Origin: Vibrio sp. RE86
Lineage (GTDB): Bacteria > Pseudomonadota > Gammaproteobacteria > Enterobacterales > Vibrionaceae
NCBI RefSeq assembly: GCF_013114545.1
Contig: NZ_VTXI01000007.1
Coordinates: 124,001 to 188,000, forward strand
DNA length: 64,000 nt
Direction: 5' to 3'
The notes beneath the pieces are model-generated. The model was not told where the DNA came from, searched no databases, and worked only from the letters and a program-made list of their open reading frames with translations. Positions 8,925 to 18,568 of the stretch are shown piece by piece. The first letter of the stretch is position 1. Every line of letters begins with the position of its first letter. Made by a program: the position numbers and the translations under genes.

Positions 8925-10094
8925 TTAACGTGTCTCTTCAAACAGCTCACGGCCAATCAACATGCGTCTTATCTCAGACGTGCCTGCACCGATCTCATAC
9001 AGTTTGGCATCTCGAAGCAGTCGACCGGCGGGAAACTCGTTGATGTATCCGTTACCACCTAACAGTTGAATGGTGTCGAGGGCAATTTGCGTCGCGAGCT
9101 CTGCGCTATACAGGATAACACCAGCGGCATCTTTACGGCTGGCTTGCCCGTTGTCGCACGCTTTTGCAACCGTGTAGAGGTAGGCTCTCGCTGCATTGGT
9201 ACGGGTATACATATCAGCGACTTTGGCCTGCACGAGCTGAAACTCTCCAATAGATTGACCAAATTGTTTACGGTCGTGAATGTAAGGAATCACTAAATCT
9301 AGGCACGCTTGCATAATGCCTACAGGTCCTGCAGCAAGCACGACTCGTTCGTAATCTAAACCGCTCATCAACACCTTGACCCCTTGGTTGAGTTCACCAA
9401 GCACGTTTTCTTTGGGGACGGGGCAGTTTTCAAAGACCAATTCACAGGTGTTTGAGCCGCGCATACCTAATTTGTCGAGTTTCTGAGCATGACTGAATCC
9501 AGTAAAGCTCTTCTCGACAATAAATGCCGTAATGCCGTGTGCGCCTTTATCGGGTTCGGTCTTGGCGTACACCACCACTACATCGGCATCAGGGCCGTTG
9601 GTGATCCACATTTTATTGCCGTTTAGAATAAAGTGATCGCTGTTTAACGTTGCTTTAAGCTGCATGCTGACCACATCTGAACCTGCATTAGGTTCACTCA
9701 TGGCTAATGCGCCGATGAAACGGCCATCGATGAGTTTTGGTAGATATTTTTCGCGCTGACTTGGTGACCCATTACGGTAGATTTGATTGACGCATAGATT
9801 GGAATGCGCCCCATAACTGAGCGCAACGGAGGCAGATGCGCGGCTGATCTCTTCCATGGCAATAGCGTGAGCGAGATAACCCATGTTTGCTCCGCCAAAC
9901 GTTTCATCTACGGTAACACCGAGTAACCCCATCTCTCCGAATAGTGGCCAGAGTTGATTTGGGAACTCGTTGGTTTGATCGATTTCAGAAGATAGAGGAG
10001 CAATGTGCTGCTGAGCAAAGCCACAAACATGCTCACGAAGTAAGTTGAGGTCTTCACTCAAACCAAAATTGAGTGGGGTATATTGAGATAACAT
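8925..10094 (-). CDS. liuA: Isovaleryl-CoA dehydrogenase
   Basis: This 389-residue FAD-dependent acyl-CoA dehydrogenase oxidises isovaleryl-CoA to 3-methylcrotonyl-CoA, passing electrons to ETF. It shows the family motifs [20 protein letters not shown] and [10 protein letters not shown] in the middle domain. [13 protein letters not shown] carries the catalytic glutamate in the position typical of isovaleryl-CoA dehydrogenases, rather than in the C-terminal GTSEI segment. The start at 10094 is preceded by GGAGGC; an upstream in-frame start at 10127 lacks one. It is the second gene of the liuRABCE operon. Confidence 0.93.
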   Translation of the reverse strand: MLSQYTPLNFGLSEDLNLLREHVCGFAQQHIAPLSSEIDQTNEFPNQLWPLFGEMGLLGVTVDETFGGANMGYLAHAIAMEEISRASASVALSYGAHSNLCVNQIYRNGSPSQREKYLPKLIDGRFIGALAMSEPNAGSDVVSMQLKATLNSDHFILNGNKMWITNGPDADVVVVYAKTEPDKGAHGITAFIVEKSFTGFSHAQKLDKLGMRGSNTCELVFENCPVPKENVLGELNQGVKVLMSGLDYERVVLAAGPVGIMQACLDLVIPYIHDRKQFGQSIGEFQLVQAKVADMYTRTNAARAYLYTVAKACDNGQASRKDAAGVILYSAELATQIALDTIQLLGGNGYINEFPAGRLLRDAKLYEIGAGTSEIRRMLIGRELFEETR

Positions 10095-10151
10095 AACGCC
10101 TCCGATAAATCGGTATCGACTTTCCATTCGAAGACATTATGTATAGAGGAA

Positions 10152-10529
10152 TTAACTCGCTTTGCGTCTGCCGAGTGCGTCTTCACAACGCTGTCTAGCG
10201 TTGCTCAGATCTTCTAACATACTCTGAATGTCTTCCATTTGGCGCTTTAGCACCGCCTCTTTCTCATCAATGATTTTCAGCATTTCTGTCAACTGAGTAT
10301 CACCTTGATGGGTATCGTATAACTCGAACAGTTCTCTGATCTCTGCGAGTGAAAACCCAAGACGCTTCCCGCGCAAAATAAGCTTAAGGCGAGTTTTATC
10401 GCGACGGTTATAAATGCGCATACTGCCTTTTCTCTCAGGGTGTATTAACCCTTCATCCTCATAAAAGCGGATGCTTCGAGTCGTAATATCAAATTCCTTG
10501 GCGAGTTCGCTGATCTTGTATGTTTCCAC
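10152..10529 (-). CDS. liuR: MerR-family regulator of branched-chain amino acid catabolism
   Basis: The 125-residue protein has a MerR winged helix at the N-terminus (ISELAKEFDITTRSIRFYEDEGL, about 5-27) and a C-terminal coiled coil (about 80-115). The last residues lack the cysteines of metal-sensing MerR proteins, which fits LiuR. In gammaproteobacteria LiuR represses liu and related acyl-CoA genes until an intermediate accumulates. It starts with GTG. It is first in the liu operon and divergent from the valine/isoleucine operon; the shared intergenic region carries matching operators, so autoregulation and control of both operons are likely. Confidence 0.9.
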   Translation of the reverse strand: METYKISELAKEFDITTRSIRFYEDEGLIHPERKGSMRIYNRRDKTRLKLILRGKRLGFSLAEIRELFELYDTHQGDTQLTEMLKIIDEKEAVLKRQMEDIQSMLEDLSNARQRCEDALGRRKAS

Positions 10530-10594
10530 TGAGCTTCAAGTCCTACTTCGTTAATGGGTCACGTAAAACGTCATTATGATTTATTTGTTCTAAG

Positions 10595-10639
10595 TTGACG
10601 TTTACGTAAATGTTAGTGCTATGCTTACGTAAACGTCAA
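10595..10639. promoter_or_regulatory. Paired inverted LiuR-type operators and divergent MerR-type promoters
   Basis: TTGACGTTTACGTAA (10595-10609) is repeated exactly as its reverse complement at 10625-10639, 15 bases further on. Each copy contains the self-complementary TTACGTAA core. On the plus strand TTGACG (-35, 10595-10600) and TATGCT (-10, 10620-10625) are 19 bases apart, the long spacer typical of MerR-controlled promoters. On the minus strand the second copy supplies a TTGACG in the mirror position for liuR. A weaker third copy (ACGTAAAACGTCAT, 10561-10574) lies closer to liuR. Confidence 0.85.
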
Positions 10640-10712
10640 GGAAAGATATTGGCCGATTACGATAAGTATGGTGTCACCCGAAAACGAACAATCTTCTCAA
10701 AGAGGGCGGTTT

Positions 10713-11924
10713 ATGGACGAGCAGCAAGTATGGATAGTCGCAGCGAAACGAACGCCAATGGGGCGCTTTCAAGGCTTACTGTCTGAATACAGTGCACCTA
10801 AATTGGGTGGTGTTGCGATTCGCTCGGCCATGGAACAATCTCAGATTGATCCGTCTGTCATCGATGAAGTATTGATGGGATGCGTACTACCCGCAGGTTG
10901 TGGTCAAGCGCCTGCCAGACAAGCTGCTATTAACGCGGGAGTTCCTCAGTCAACGCCTTGTACGACCGTAAACAAAGTGTGCGGTTCTGGAATGAAAACT
11001 GCCATGCTCGCATTTGATCTGATTCGCTCAGGCTCGATTCGTTGTGCCATCGCTGGTGGTATGGAAAGCATGACCAATGCCCCTTATCTGATGAAAGAGT
11101 CGCGCGGCGGGATGCGTATGGGGCATAAAACCACTTATGACCACATGTTTTTAGACGGTCTTCAAGATGCCTATCAAGGCGAACTTATGGGTGTGTATGG
11201 CCAACAGATTGCCGACAAGCTTGAATTCAGCCGTGAATCGATGGACAAGTGGGCAATTCAATCAGCCAGCCGAGCATTAGCGGCGCAAAGACAAGGTTTG
11301 TTTGACACCGAAATGGCATCAATCGAAGTCGAAAAAGAGAGTGTGCTGGATTATGACGAGCAGCCTCAAGCGATCAATATCGGCAAGATCCCCGAACTAA
11401 AACCTGCCTTTGCTAAAAACGGAACCATAACCGCTGCTAACGCCAGTGCTATCTCTGATGGCGCAGCGGCCTTGATCATTATGGATAGCGTGAGCGCGGC
11501 GCAGAGTAACCACAAGCCCATTGCCATCATTAAAGCTCATACCTCCCATGCGCGTAGCCCTGATGAATTTACTATCGCACCTGTGTTCGCCATTCAAAAG
11601 TTATTAGCAGAATTGGATTGGGAAATTGACGATGTGGATCTTTGGGAGATAAACGAAGCGTTCGCCGTGGTCACACAGATTGCAATTAAAGAGCTGAACC
11701 TTGATGAAGGCAAAGTGAATATTAAAGGCGGAGCCTGCGCGTTAGGCCATCCGATTGGTGCAAGCGGCAGCCGTATTCTGACCACCTTGATTTACAGCTT
11801 AAGGCAGATCCAAGCGTTAGGCGTTAATGGCGATCCTAGCGAGCGCAAGGTGATGAAAGGTATCGCTGCTATTTGTATTGGTGGTGGTGAAGCGACCGCA
11901 ATCGCTATCGAAATTCCGCTATAA
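10713..11924 (+). CDS. Acetyl-CoA C-acyltransferase (thiolase)
   Basis: This 403-residue thiolase has the nucleophile Cys90 in VNKVCGSGMK, the histidine in KGGACALGHPIGASG and the second cysteine in AICIGGGEA near the C-terminus, so the triad is complete. It likely cleaves acetoacetyl-CoA or 2-methylacetoacetyl-CoA from leucine or isoleucine breakdown. An ATG at 10668 is in frame but lacks a ribosome-binding site; the ATG at 10713 follows AGAGGGCGG and gives the normal length. It heads the seven-gene plus-strand operon that diverges from liuR. Confidence 0.92.
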   Translation: MDEQQVWIVAAKRTPMGRFQGLLSEYSAPKLGGVAIRSAMEQSQIDPSVIDEVLMGCVLPAGCGQAPARQAAINAGVPQSTPCTTVNKVCGSGMKTAMLAFDLIRSGSIRCAIAGGMESMTNAPYLMKESRGGMRMGHKTTYDHMFLDGLQDAYQGELMGVYGQQIADKLEFSRESMDKWAIQSASRALAAQRQGLFDTEMASIEVEKESVLDYDEQPQAINIGKIPELKPAFAKNGTITAANASAISDGAAALIIMDSVSAAQSNHKPIAIIKAHTSHARSPDEFTIAPVFAIQKLLAELDWEIDDVDLWEINEAFAVVTQIAIKELNLDEGKVNIKGGACALGHPIGASGSRILTTLIYSLRQIQALGVNGDPSERKVMKGIAAICIGGGEATAIAIEIPL

Positions 11925-11962
11925 CCCATTTTAGAACGGACATGTAAGGTAAGGAAATCGCA

Positions 11963-13456
11963 ATGACAAAACTAGTTCCCTTATTTGTAGGTGGTGAGTT
12001 CTGTCAATCTGAGAGCAGTGAATGGATTGAAGTCACCAACCCAGCGAACAACGCGGTAATTGCAGAGTTGCCCTGTGCGACAGATGACGAAATGGAGCGG
12101 GCGGTGACTCATGCTCAGCAGACGTTTCAAAGCTGGAAAGAGGTCGCGGTTTCTGAACGTGCTCGTTTGATGCTTCGTTATCAGCACTTATTAAAAGAGC
12201 ATCATGATGAGCTTGCAGAGCTACTGTCCAAAGAGACGGGTAAAACAACGGTTGATGCGAAAGGTGATGTTTGGCGTGGTATCGAGGTTGTTGAGCAGGC
12301 GGCCAATATTGCCAGCAACATGATGGGCGAAACGGTCGAAAATGTGGCGACAGATATCGATAGTTATTCGCTCATTCAACCCCTTGGCGTTTGCTGTGGT
12401 ATTACCCCATTTAACTTTCCTGCTATGATCCCTTTATGGATGTTTCCATTGGCGATTGCCGCCGGTAACACCTTTGTTTTAAAACCGTCCGAACAAGTGC
12501 CATTAACGGCGATGAAACTTGCACAGCTGTTCGAACAAGCTGGCGCGCCCAAAGGGGTGTTACAGGTCGTTCATGGCGGAAAGGATCAAGTGGATTTTCT
12601 ACTCGCGCATCCTGTGATTAAAGCGGTGTCGTTTGTCGGATCCGTACCTGTAGCGAAATACATCTATCACACTGGCACGTCACACAACAAACGCGTACAA
12701 GCCTTTGCTGGGGCGAAGAACCATATGGTGGTGATGCCTGATGCCAACAAAGATCAAGTGATTAATAATTTGATTGGAGCCTCGGTGGGAGCGGCAGGGC
12801 AGCGCTGCATGGCGATTTCTGTTGCGGTGTTCGTTGGGCAATCTAACGAGTGGATAGGTGATCTTGCCTCTGAAATGGCAAAAGTGACCCCCGGGGCTTG
12901 GAATGATGAAAACGCTGGGTATGGACCACTAATTAGTAAACAAGCGAAAGCCAGAGTGGTTAGCCTGATTGAAGAGGGAAAGGCACAAGGGGCCAAGTGT
13001 GAACTGGATGGAACTCAGTGCGATGTTGAGGGACTCCCAGATGGAAACTGGCTCGCGCCAACGCTTTTTAGTGGCGTGACACCTGACATGTCGATTTACC
13101 AGACTGAGATTTTTGGTCCGGTGTTGGTGTGTTTAGAGGTTGAAACCTTGGATGACGCCATTGAGCTGATTAATAACAATCCTTACGGTAATGGCACCTC
13201 GATATTTACTGCGAGTGGAGCGGCAGCGCGCAAGTATCAACACGACATTCAAGTCGGGCAAGTCGGCATTAATGTACCTATTCCTGTGCCACTGCCTTTC
13301 TTCTCATTCACGGGTTGGAAAGGCAGTTTCTATGGCGACCTCCATGCTTACGGTAAGCAAGCGGTGCGCTTCTACACCGAAACAAAAACCGTCACTGCTC
13401 GATGGTTTGATGATGACATCCCAAGTGGACCAAACATGACGATTCAACTGCGTTAG
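11963..13456 (+). CDS. mmsA: Methylmalonate-semialdehyde dehydrogenase (CoA-acylating)
   Basis: The 497-residue aldehyde dehydrogenase has the catalytic cysteine at about 282 in [10 protein letters not shown], the motif distinguishing MmsA from other ALDHs, plus [19 protein letters not shown] near 145-163. It converts methylmalonate semialdehyde (valine) to propionyl-CoA with NAD and CoA. It has an AAGGAAA ribosome-binding site and lies 38 bases after the thiolase and eight before the acyl-CoA dehydrogenase. Confidence 0.95.
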   Translation: MTKLVPLFVGGEFCQSESSEWIEVTNPANNAVIAELPCATDDEMERAVTHAQQTFQSWKEVAVSERARLMLRYQHLLKEHHDELAELLSKETGKTTVDAKGDVWRGIEVVEQAANIASNMMGETVENVATDIDSYSLIQPLGVCCGITPFNFPAMIPLWMFPLAIAAGNTFVLKPSEQVPLTAMKLAQLFEQAGAPKGVLQVVHGGKDQVDFLLAHPVIKAVSFVGSVPVAKYIYHTGTSHNKRVQAFAGAKNHMVVMPDANKDQVINNLIGASVGAAGQRCMAISVAVFVGQSNEWIGDLASEMAKVTPGAWNDENAGYGPLISKQAKARVVSLIEEGKAQGAKCELDGTQCDVEGLPDGNWLAPTLFSGVTPDMSIYQTEIFGPVLVCLEVETLDDAIELINNNPYGNGTSIFTASGAAARKYQHDIQVGQVGINVPIPVPLPFFSFTGWKGSFYGDLHAYGKQAVRFYTETKTVTARWFDDDIPSGPNMTIQLR

Positions 13457-13464
13457 GGGGATCT

Positions 13465-14619
13465 ATGGACTTTGAACTCAATGAAGATCAGCGAGCTTTC
13501 TCTGAAATGGCGGCTCAATTCTCCAGAGAGCAACTAGAGCCGATGGCTGGCGAGTGGGATGAAACGCACCATTTTCCCAAAGAGATTTTACGTCAATCGG
13601 GTGAGTTAGGCTTTTTGGGCTTATACACGCCAGAGGAACAAGGCGGTCTTGGGTTAAGCCGACTCGATGCATCCATCATTTTTGAGCAGCTAGCGATGGG
13701 GTGTACATCGACCACCGCCTTTATGACCATTCACAATATGGTCACCTGGATGATTGCCAGTTTTGCTAGTGAGTCAGTTAAACAGAACTACTGTGAAAAA
13801 TTGATTACTGGCGAGTGGTTAGGCTCATACTGCTTAACTGAACCCAATGCAGGCTCGGATGCAGCAGCACTCACGACAAATGCGACGCTCGATCGTGATC
13901 ACTACGTGATTAACGGCTCCAAGGTGTTTATTTCGGGTGCGGGTGACACTGACGTATTGGTGGTGATGGCAAGAACCAGTGACGAGGGAGCGAAAGGGAT
14001 CTCTGCATTTGTTGTGCCTGCAAGCAGTGACGGTATTAGCTATGGACGCAAAGAACCGAAGATGGGCTGGAATAGTCAACCAACGCGAAGTATTACCTTC
14101 GAAAATGTCAAAGTGCCAAAAGATCACCTGCTTGGTCTGGAGGGGCAAGGTTTTGTGTTTGCGATGAAAGGGCTTGATGGTGGACGTATTAATATCGCGA
14201 CTTGCTCAGTGGGAACGGCTCAGCATGCACTTAATCTAGCAACCCAATACCTTAACGAGCGAAAGCAGTTCGGTCGTGAACTTGGACAGTTTCAATCGTT
14301 ACAATTCAAATTGGCTGATATGGCGACGGAGCTAGTCGCGGCTCGGCAAATGGTTAGACTGGCTGCGAGCAAATTAGATAACGGCGACCCGCAAGCGACA
14401 ACCTACTGCGCGATGGCAAAACGCTTCGCAACGGATGTCGGTTTTAAGGTCTGTGACCAGGCGCTACAGCTGTATGGTGGCTATGGTTATATTAAAGAGT
14501 ACCCATTAGAGCGTCATTTCAGAGATGTACGTGTGCACCAAATATTGGAAGGCACCAACGAAATAATGAGAGTCATCATCGCAAGACGCTTGCTATCGGA
14601 TGGGGCGGAAATTCTCTAA
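13465..14619 (+). CDS. Acyl-CoA dehydrogenase, likely isobutyryl-CoA or 2-methylbutyryl-CoA dehydrogenase
   Basis: This 384-residue FAD enzyme has the middle-domain motif YCLTEPNAGSDAAAL and the C-terminal LEGTNEIMRVIIARRL, whose glutamate (about 362) is the catalytic base of short and branched-chain acyl-CoA dehydrogenases. That placement separates it from LiuA. Its position between mmsA and two crotonase-fold genes points to isobutyryl-CoA (valine) or 2-methylbutyryl-CoA (isoleucine). A GGGGG ribosome-binding site precedes the ATG. Specificity cannot be decided from sequence alone. Confidence 0.9.
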   Translation: MDFELNEDQRAFSEMAAQFSREQLEPMAGEWDETHHFPKEILRQSGELGFLGLYTPEEQGGLGLSRLDASIIFEQLAMGCTSTTAFMTIHNMVTWMIASFASESVKQNYCEKLITGEWLGSYCLTEPNAGSDAAALTTNATLDRDHYVINGSKVFISGAGDTDVLVVMARTSDEGAKGISAFVVPASSDGISYGRKEPKMGWNSQPTRSITFENVKVPKDHLLGLEGQGFVFAMKGLDGGRINIATCSVGTAQHALNLATQYLNERKQFGRELGQFQSLQFKLADMATELVAARQMVRLAASKLDNGDPQATTYCAMAKRFATDVGFKVCDQALQLYGGYGYIKEYPLERHFRDVRVHQILEGTNEIMRVIIARRLLSDGAEIL

Positions 14620-14631
14620 AGGAGAGTCTTT

Positions 14632-15420
14632 ATGTCATCTCAATCTACATCAGCCATTGAACATGTAATCTCAAATCATGTGGCTGTGATCACCATGAAT
14701 AATCCTCCCGCTAATACGTGGACGAAAGAGAGTCTGTACGCGCTAAAAAGCTTGGTTCAAGAGCTCAACAATAATCGTGATGTTTATGCATTGGTGATTA
14801 CGGGACAGGGCGATAAGTTCTTTTCGGCTGGGGCGGATCTCAATCTGTTCGCTTCTGGCGATAAAGCGGTCGCTTCTGATATGGCTCAAGCATTTGGTCA
14901 CGCCTTTGAAACCTTATCCGCCTTTCGCGGAGTCTCAATTGCAGCAATAAATGGTTATGCGATGGGGGGCGGTTTAGAAGTTGCCTTGGCCTGTGACATT
15001 CGAATCGTCGAAGAACAGGCTAAGCTGGCATTGCCTGAAGCGAAAGTAGGGCTTTTACCATGTGCTGGCGGCACGCAAAACCTCACAGCTTTGGTCGGAG
15101 AAGGATGGGCTAAGCGGATCATCTTATGCGGCGAACAGGTTGATGCGAAAAAAGCCCTAGAAATCAAACTCGCGGAAGAGATTGTGCCTAAAGGGGAGTC
15201 GCTTGAAAGCGCAATTAAGTTAGCTGAAATGGTCGCCAATCAATCTCCGTCATCAGTGGCCGCGTGTAAATTGCTTATTCAAAACCAGCGGACTGCACCG
15301 TTGGGTCATGGTTTGATGAAAGAGCGGGAATTGTTCATTCAACTGTTTGATACACAAGATCAAACAGAAGGGGTGAATGCCTTTTTGGAAAAACGCGCTC
15401 CAGAGTGGAGAAATCAGTAG
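14632..15420 (+). CDS. Enoyl-CoA hydratase
   Basis: The 262-residue crotonase-fold protein has the oxyanion-hole segments FFSAGADLNLF (about 63-73) and AAINGYAMGGGLEVALACD (about 103-121), and the catalytic glutamates in LPEAKVGLLPCAGGTQ. In this operon it should hydrate methacrylyl-CoA (valine) and/or tiglyl-CoA (isoleucine). It begins behind AAAGGAGAG, twelve bases after the acyl-CoA dehydrogenase, and is followed by the hydrolase gene after sixteen bases. Confidence 0.9.
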   Translation: MSSQSTSAIEHVISNHVAVITMNNPPANTWTKESLYALKSLVQELNNNRDVYALVITGQGDKFFSAGADLNLFASGDKAVASDMAQAFGHAFETLSAFRGVSIAAINGYAMGGGLEVALACDIRIVEEQAKLALPEAKVGLLPCAGGTQNLTALVGEGWAKRIILCGEQVDAKKALEIKLAEEIVPKGESLESAIKLAEMVANQSPSSVAACKLLIQNQRTAPLGHGLMKERELFIQLFDTQDQTEGVNAFLEKRAPEWRNQ

Positions 15421-15436
15421 TAGAGGAGTTCTTGCC

Positions 15437-16567
15437 ATGAGTGAATCTGTCGAATTTTCCGAACTGCCATGCAGCGGTAGTAAACACAAAATAGCGGTGG
15501 CGACGTTAAATAATGAAGCCTCCTTGAATGCGCTGACGTTTGATATGTTAGTTAGCCTAAAATATCAGCTCGATAAATGGCATGACGATGATGACATTGT
15601 CTGCGTTGTTCTAGAGGGGGCGGGAGAAAAAGCGTTTTGTGCAGGCGGTGACGTGCGCACCATGTACACAGTGATGAAAGGCTCATCTGATGAAGAAATC
15701 GCTAAATTCTGCTCAGAATACTTCTCTGTTGAGTATCAGTGTGACTATCTGATGCATACCTATTGTAAACCCATTATCGCTTGGGGGCAGGGAATTGTGA
15801 TGGGAGGAGGAATGGGCCTCTATATGGCGTCGAGCCACAAAGTTGTGACGCCAGATTCAAGGTTGGCCATGCCTGAAATCAGCATTGGCTTGTATCCTGA
15901 TGTTGGCGGCACTTGGTTCTTAAATAGGCTCGATTCTGGGATTGGCCTGTTTTTAGGCTTAACAGGAATGATGGTCAACTCCGCCGATGCGATTGAACTT
16001 CATCTCGCTGATCATTTGGTGCTTGCAAGTCACAAATCAAGTTTGCTTGATCAATTGCAAGTAGCCGATTGGGATTGTGTTGATGACATCTATGAAGTGG
16101 TGACTGAAATACTAGAAGGCTTTGACTCTCTCGCTGAGGGTAACCGCCCAGAACTTCAAATCATGCCTTATTTCCCTCAGATTCAGCACGCGTGCTTGGC
16201 TGAGAATGTCGTCCAAGTTGTCGATAATATCCAAGCGCTTGAAGGGGATGAAAAGTGGCTCTCTATTGCTAAGTCAAACCTCACATCAGGTAGCCCAATC
16301 ACGGCTCACATCTGCTTTAGACAAATGAGTGAATATCACACGCTGTCACTTGCGGAAACCTTCAGATTAGAGCTGACGGTATCTGTCAGAAGCGCCTTAT
16401 TCGGCGAGTTTCAAGAAGGCGTAAGAGCACGTCTGATTGATAAGGACGGCCAACCTCAATGGAAATACGCCACGGTTGCATCAGTGGATAGCAGCACCAT
16501 TGATGATCTTTTTACCTCACTTTGGGATGAAGAGTCACACCCACTTTCTCAGCTAGGACAATACTAA
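15437..16567 (+). CDS. 3-hydroxyisobutyryl-CoA hydrolase
   Basis: This 376-residue crotonase-fold protein is about 110 residues longer than a hydratase, as expected for HIBCH-type hydrolases. It has CAGGDVRTMY (about 66-75), GGGMGLYMASSHKVV and PEISIGLYPDVGGTWFLNRL with the hydrolase glutamate and aspartate. It releases free 3-hydroxyisobutyrate from its CoA ester, which lets valine breakdown leave the CoA pathway before MmsB. A longer open frame starts at 15377 inside the previous gene; the ATG at 15437 with GAGGAG upstream is chosen. Confidence 0.92.
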   Translation: MSESVEFSELPCSGSKHKIAVATLNNEASLNALTFDMLVSLKYQLDKWHDDDDIVCVVLEGAGEKAFCAGGDVRTMYTVMKGSSDEEIAKFCSEYFSVEYQCDYLMHTYCKPIIAWGQGIVMGGGMGLYMASSHKVVTPDSRLAMPEISIGLYPDVGGTWFLNRLDSGIGLFLGLTGMMVNSADAIELHLADHLVLASHKSSLLDQLQVADWDCVDDIYEVVTEILEGFDSLAEGNRPELQIMPYFPQIQHACLAENVVQVVDNIQALEGDEKWLSIAKSNLTSGSPITAHICFRQMSEYHTLSLAETFRLELTVSVRSALFGEFQEGVRARLIDKDGQPQWKYATVASVDSSTIDDLFTSLWDEESHPLSQLGQY

Positions 16568-16579
16568 AAGGATTCGGTT

Positions 16580-17470
16580 ATGGGGACGGTAGCATTTATT
16601 GGATTGGGTAACATGGGAACCCCAATGGCGCAGAACTTACTCTCGGCGGGCTACAAGGTAAAGGTCTTTGATTTAGTGCCAGAGCTAACGAACGCTCTAG
16701 AATCTTTGGGGGCTGAAGCTTGTGGTTCAATAGCGCAAGTCGTACAGGGGGCAGAGACCGTGCTCACTATGCTGCCAGCGGGTGAACATGTGCGTTCGGT
16801 TTATCTAGGCGAAGATGGCATTCTCAATCTTGTTAGCGATGACACGCTCCTCATTGACTCTTCTACCATCGACCCTGAATCGGCACGTTTGGTGGGTGAA
16901 AAAGCGCAGCAGATAGGAGTGAGCTTTACTGATGCGCCAGTCTCTGGCGGCGTGGCAGGTGCCAAGGCAGCGACATTAACCTTCATTGTCGGCGGAAGCG
17001 TTCAAGACTTTGAGCGAGCCAAACAGGTTTTGCAGCATATGGGTAAGAACATCTTTCATGCTGGGGATGTGGGCAGCGGACAAATGGGCAAAATATGCAA
17101 TAACTTAATGCTGGGTATTTTAATGTCGGGAACCTGCGAAGCGCTTAACCTTGGTATCGATAACGGTTTAGATCCTAAGGTACTGTCCAATATTATGCTT
17201 CAAAGCTCTGGGCGCAACTGGGCACTCGAACTCTATAACCCTTGTCCAGGTGTGATGGAAAACGCACCCGCGTCGAATCAATACCAACCAGGCTTTATGA
17301 GTAAACTGATGTTAAAAGATCTTGGTTTAGGATTAGAAGCCGCTTCAAAAAGCCAATCTTCAGTACCAATGGGATCCTTGGCTAGAAACCTTTACGCATT
17401 TCACAATATGAATGGCAACGAAGAGTTAGACTTTTCGAGTTTGTTTGAGTTCTACCAATCTAAAGGCTAG
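16580..17470 (+). CDS. mmsB: 3-hydroxyisobutyrate dehydrogenase
   Basis: The 296-residue protein has an N-terminal NAD-binding Rossmann motif (FIGLGNMGTPMAQNLL, about 5-20), the substrate motif DAPVSGGVAGA (about 119-129) and the catalytic lysine at about 171 in GQMGKICNNLMLG. It oxidises 3-hydroxyisobutyrate to methylmalonate semialdehyde, the substrate of MmsA four genes upstream. It has an AAAAGGA ribosome-binding site, and its stop is followed four bases later by the SDR start. Confidence 0.95.
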   Translation: MGTVAFIGLGNMGTPMAQNLLSAGYKVKVFDLVPELTNALESLGAEACGSIAQVVQGAETVLTMLPAGEHVRSVYLGEDGILNLVSDDTLLIDSSTIDPESARLVGEKAQQIGVSFTDAPVSGGVAGAKAATLTFIVGGSVQDFERAKQVLQHMGKNIFHAGDVGSGQMGKICNNLMLGILMSGTCEALNLGIDNGLDPKVLSNIMLQSSGRNWALELYNPCPGVMENAPASNQYQPGFMSKLMLKDLGLGLEAASKSQSSVPMGSLARNLYAFHNMNGNEELDFSSLFEFYQSKG

Positions 17471-17474
17471 GTAT

Positions 17475-18233
17475 ATGGAATTACGAGAAAGCGTTATAGC
17501 GATTACAGGCGCAGGGCAAGGTTTGGGGCAGATGATGGCGGTAACGCTTGCTCATGCCGGAGCAGAGCTTGCACTTATTGACGTCAACGAAGAGGCGCTG
17601 CACAGCACCAAACAACAATGTTTGATGTTGGGAGTAAAGGCACTCACTTATCGCGCTGATGTGACTAATGAAGCGGAAGTCGAACAAGTATTTAGTGACA
17701 TTGTCACCGACTTTGGGCAGCTCGATGGTTTGGTCAATAATGCAGGGATCTTACGTGATGGTTTACTGGTGAAAGTCAAAGATGGTCAGGTAAGCAAAAT
17801 GTCTCTTGAACAGTTTAATGCGGTTATCGATGTCAATCTGACAGGCACGTTTCTCTGCGGCCGTGAAGCCGCGGTTAAGATGATAGAAACCGAGCGCAAA
17901 GGCGTAATCATTAATATTTCGAGCGTCGCTCGCGCGGGGAATATAGGCCAAACAAATTACGCGGCATCGAAAGCTGCGGTCGCAACATTAGCGACAACTT
18001 GGGGCAAAGAGCTTGCTCGTTACGGGTTACGCGCTGCTGCGATAGCGCCCGGTGTGATTGAAACGGCGATGGCTGCGCAAATGAAACCAGAAGCGATCGC
18101 TCGGTTAGAGGGGATGATTCCTGTTGGCCGTATGGGGCAGACCAGTGAGATTGCCAATACCGTCAAATTCATCTTCGAGAATGACTATGTTAACGCCCGA
18201 GTCATCGAAGTCGATGGCGGGATAGGAATGTAA
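17475..18233 (+). CDS. Short-chain dehydrogenase/reductase (3-hydroxyacyl-CoA dehydrogenase type)
   Basis: This 252-residue SDR shows the NAD(P) motif TGAGQGLG (about 10-17), NNAG (about 89-92), the catalytic serine in NISSVAR and the YAASK pair (about 161-165). It is annotated as 3-oxoacyl-reductase-like in general, but in this operon a 2-methyl-3-hydroxybutyryl-CoA dehydrogenase (isoleucine) is the missing step and is the most economical role (inference). The ATG at 17475 is chosen over an upstream frame opening at 17445. Its TAA stop codon (18231-18233) is the first triplet of a palindromic repeat element. Confidence 0.85.
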   Translation: MELRESVIAITGAGQGLGQMMAVTLAHAGAELALIDVNEEALHSTKQQCLMLGVKALTYRADVTNEAEVEQVFSDIVTDFGQLDGLVNNAGILRDGLLVKVKDGQVSKMSLEQFNAVIDVNLTGTFLCGREAAVKMIETERKGVIINISSVARAGNIGQTNYAASKAAVATLATTWGKELARYGLRAAAIAPGVIETAMAAQMKPEAIARLEGMIPVGRMGQTSEIANTVKFIFENDYVNARVIEVDGGIGM

Positions 18234-18305
18234 TACCAATCGGGATAAATAGATGTTCAGATTTTGACTAGCAAGAATGACCAGATATTTGTTCTGGTTG
18301 GTATA
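18232..18305. repeat. Short palindromic MITE-like element, internally deleted copy
   Basis: A 74-bp element with terminal inverted repeats: ATACCAATCGGGATAAATA at one end and, on the other strand, ATACCAACCAGAACAAATA at the other. The reverse complement matches both ends of the longer element at 39225-39405 in order (ATCTGGTCATT near the left end; ATCTGA then CTATTTATCC near the right end) but lacks about 100 bases of the interior. The end reading TAATACCAA overlaps the stop codon of the SDR gene. It holds no protein. Confidence 0.8.
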
Positions 18306-18568
18306 CCCTTAAAGTAGATAAATGCTGACATCCTGGTTTGGTTTGACCAGATTATTGGCCTGTTTCGTCGAAAAGTTTATTTTTTCTGCTTACACTTAGA
18401 ACACCATGTGCATGCTTTTTCACGATAACCCGATACGTAACTATGATAATCAAATATGGCTTGCGGAATATGCACACTTTTAGGTAATAACGATGTTTAG
18501 ATAGCGTTGGCTGGCGATTGTCCTCTTATTTCAAATTGTGGAAAGGGGTTCCACAAGAGGTTGTCGTT
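18306..18568. other. Intergenic region before the chemoreceptor
   Basis: The rest of the 335-base gap between the SDR gene and the chemoreceptor is AT-rich and should hold the chemoreceptor promoter. I see no convincing sigma-28 (TAAA-N15-GCCGATAA) or sigma-70 pair, no terminator and no small gene. Confidence 0.5.
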
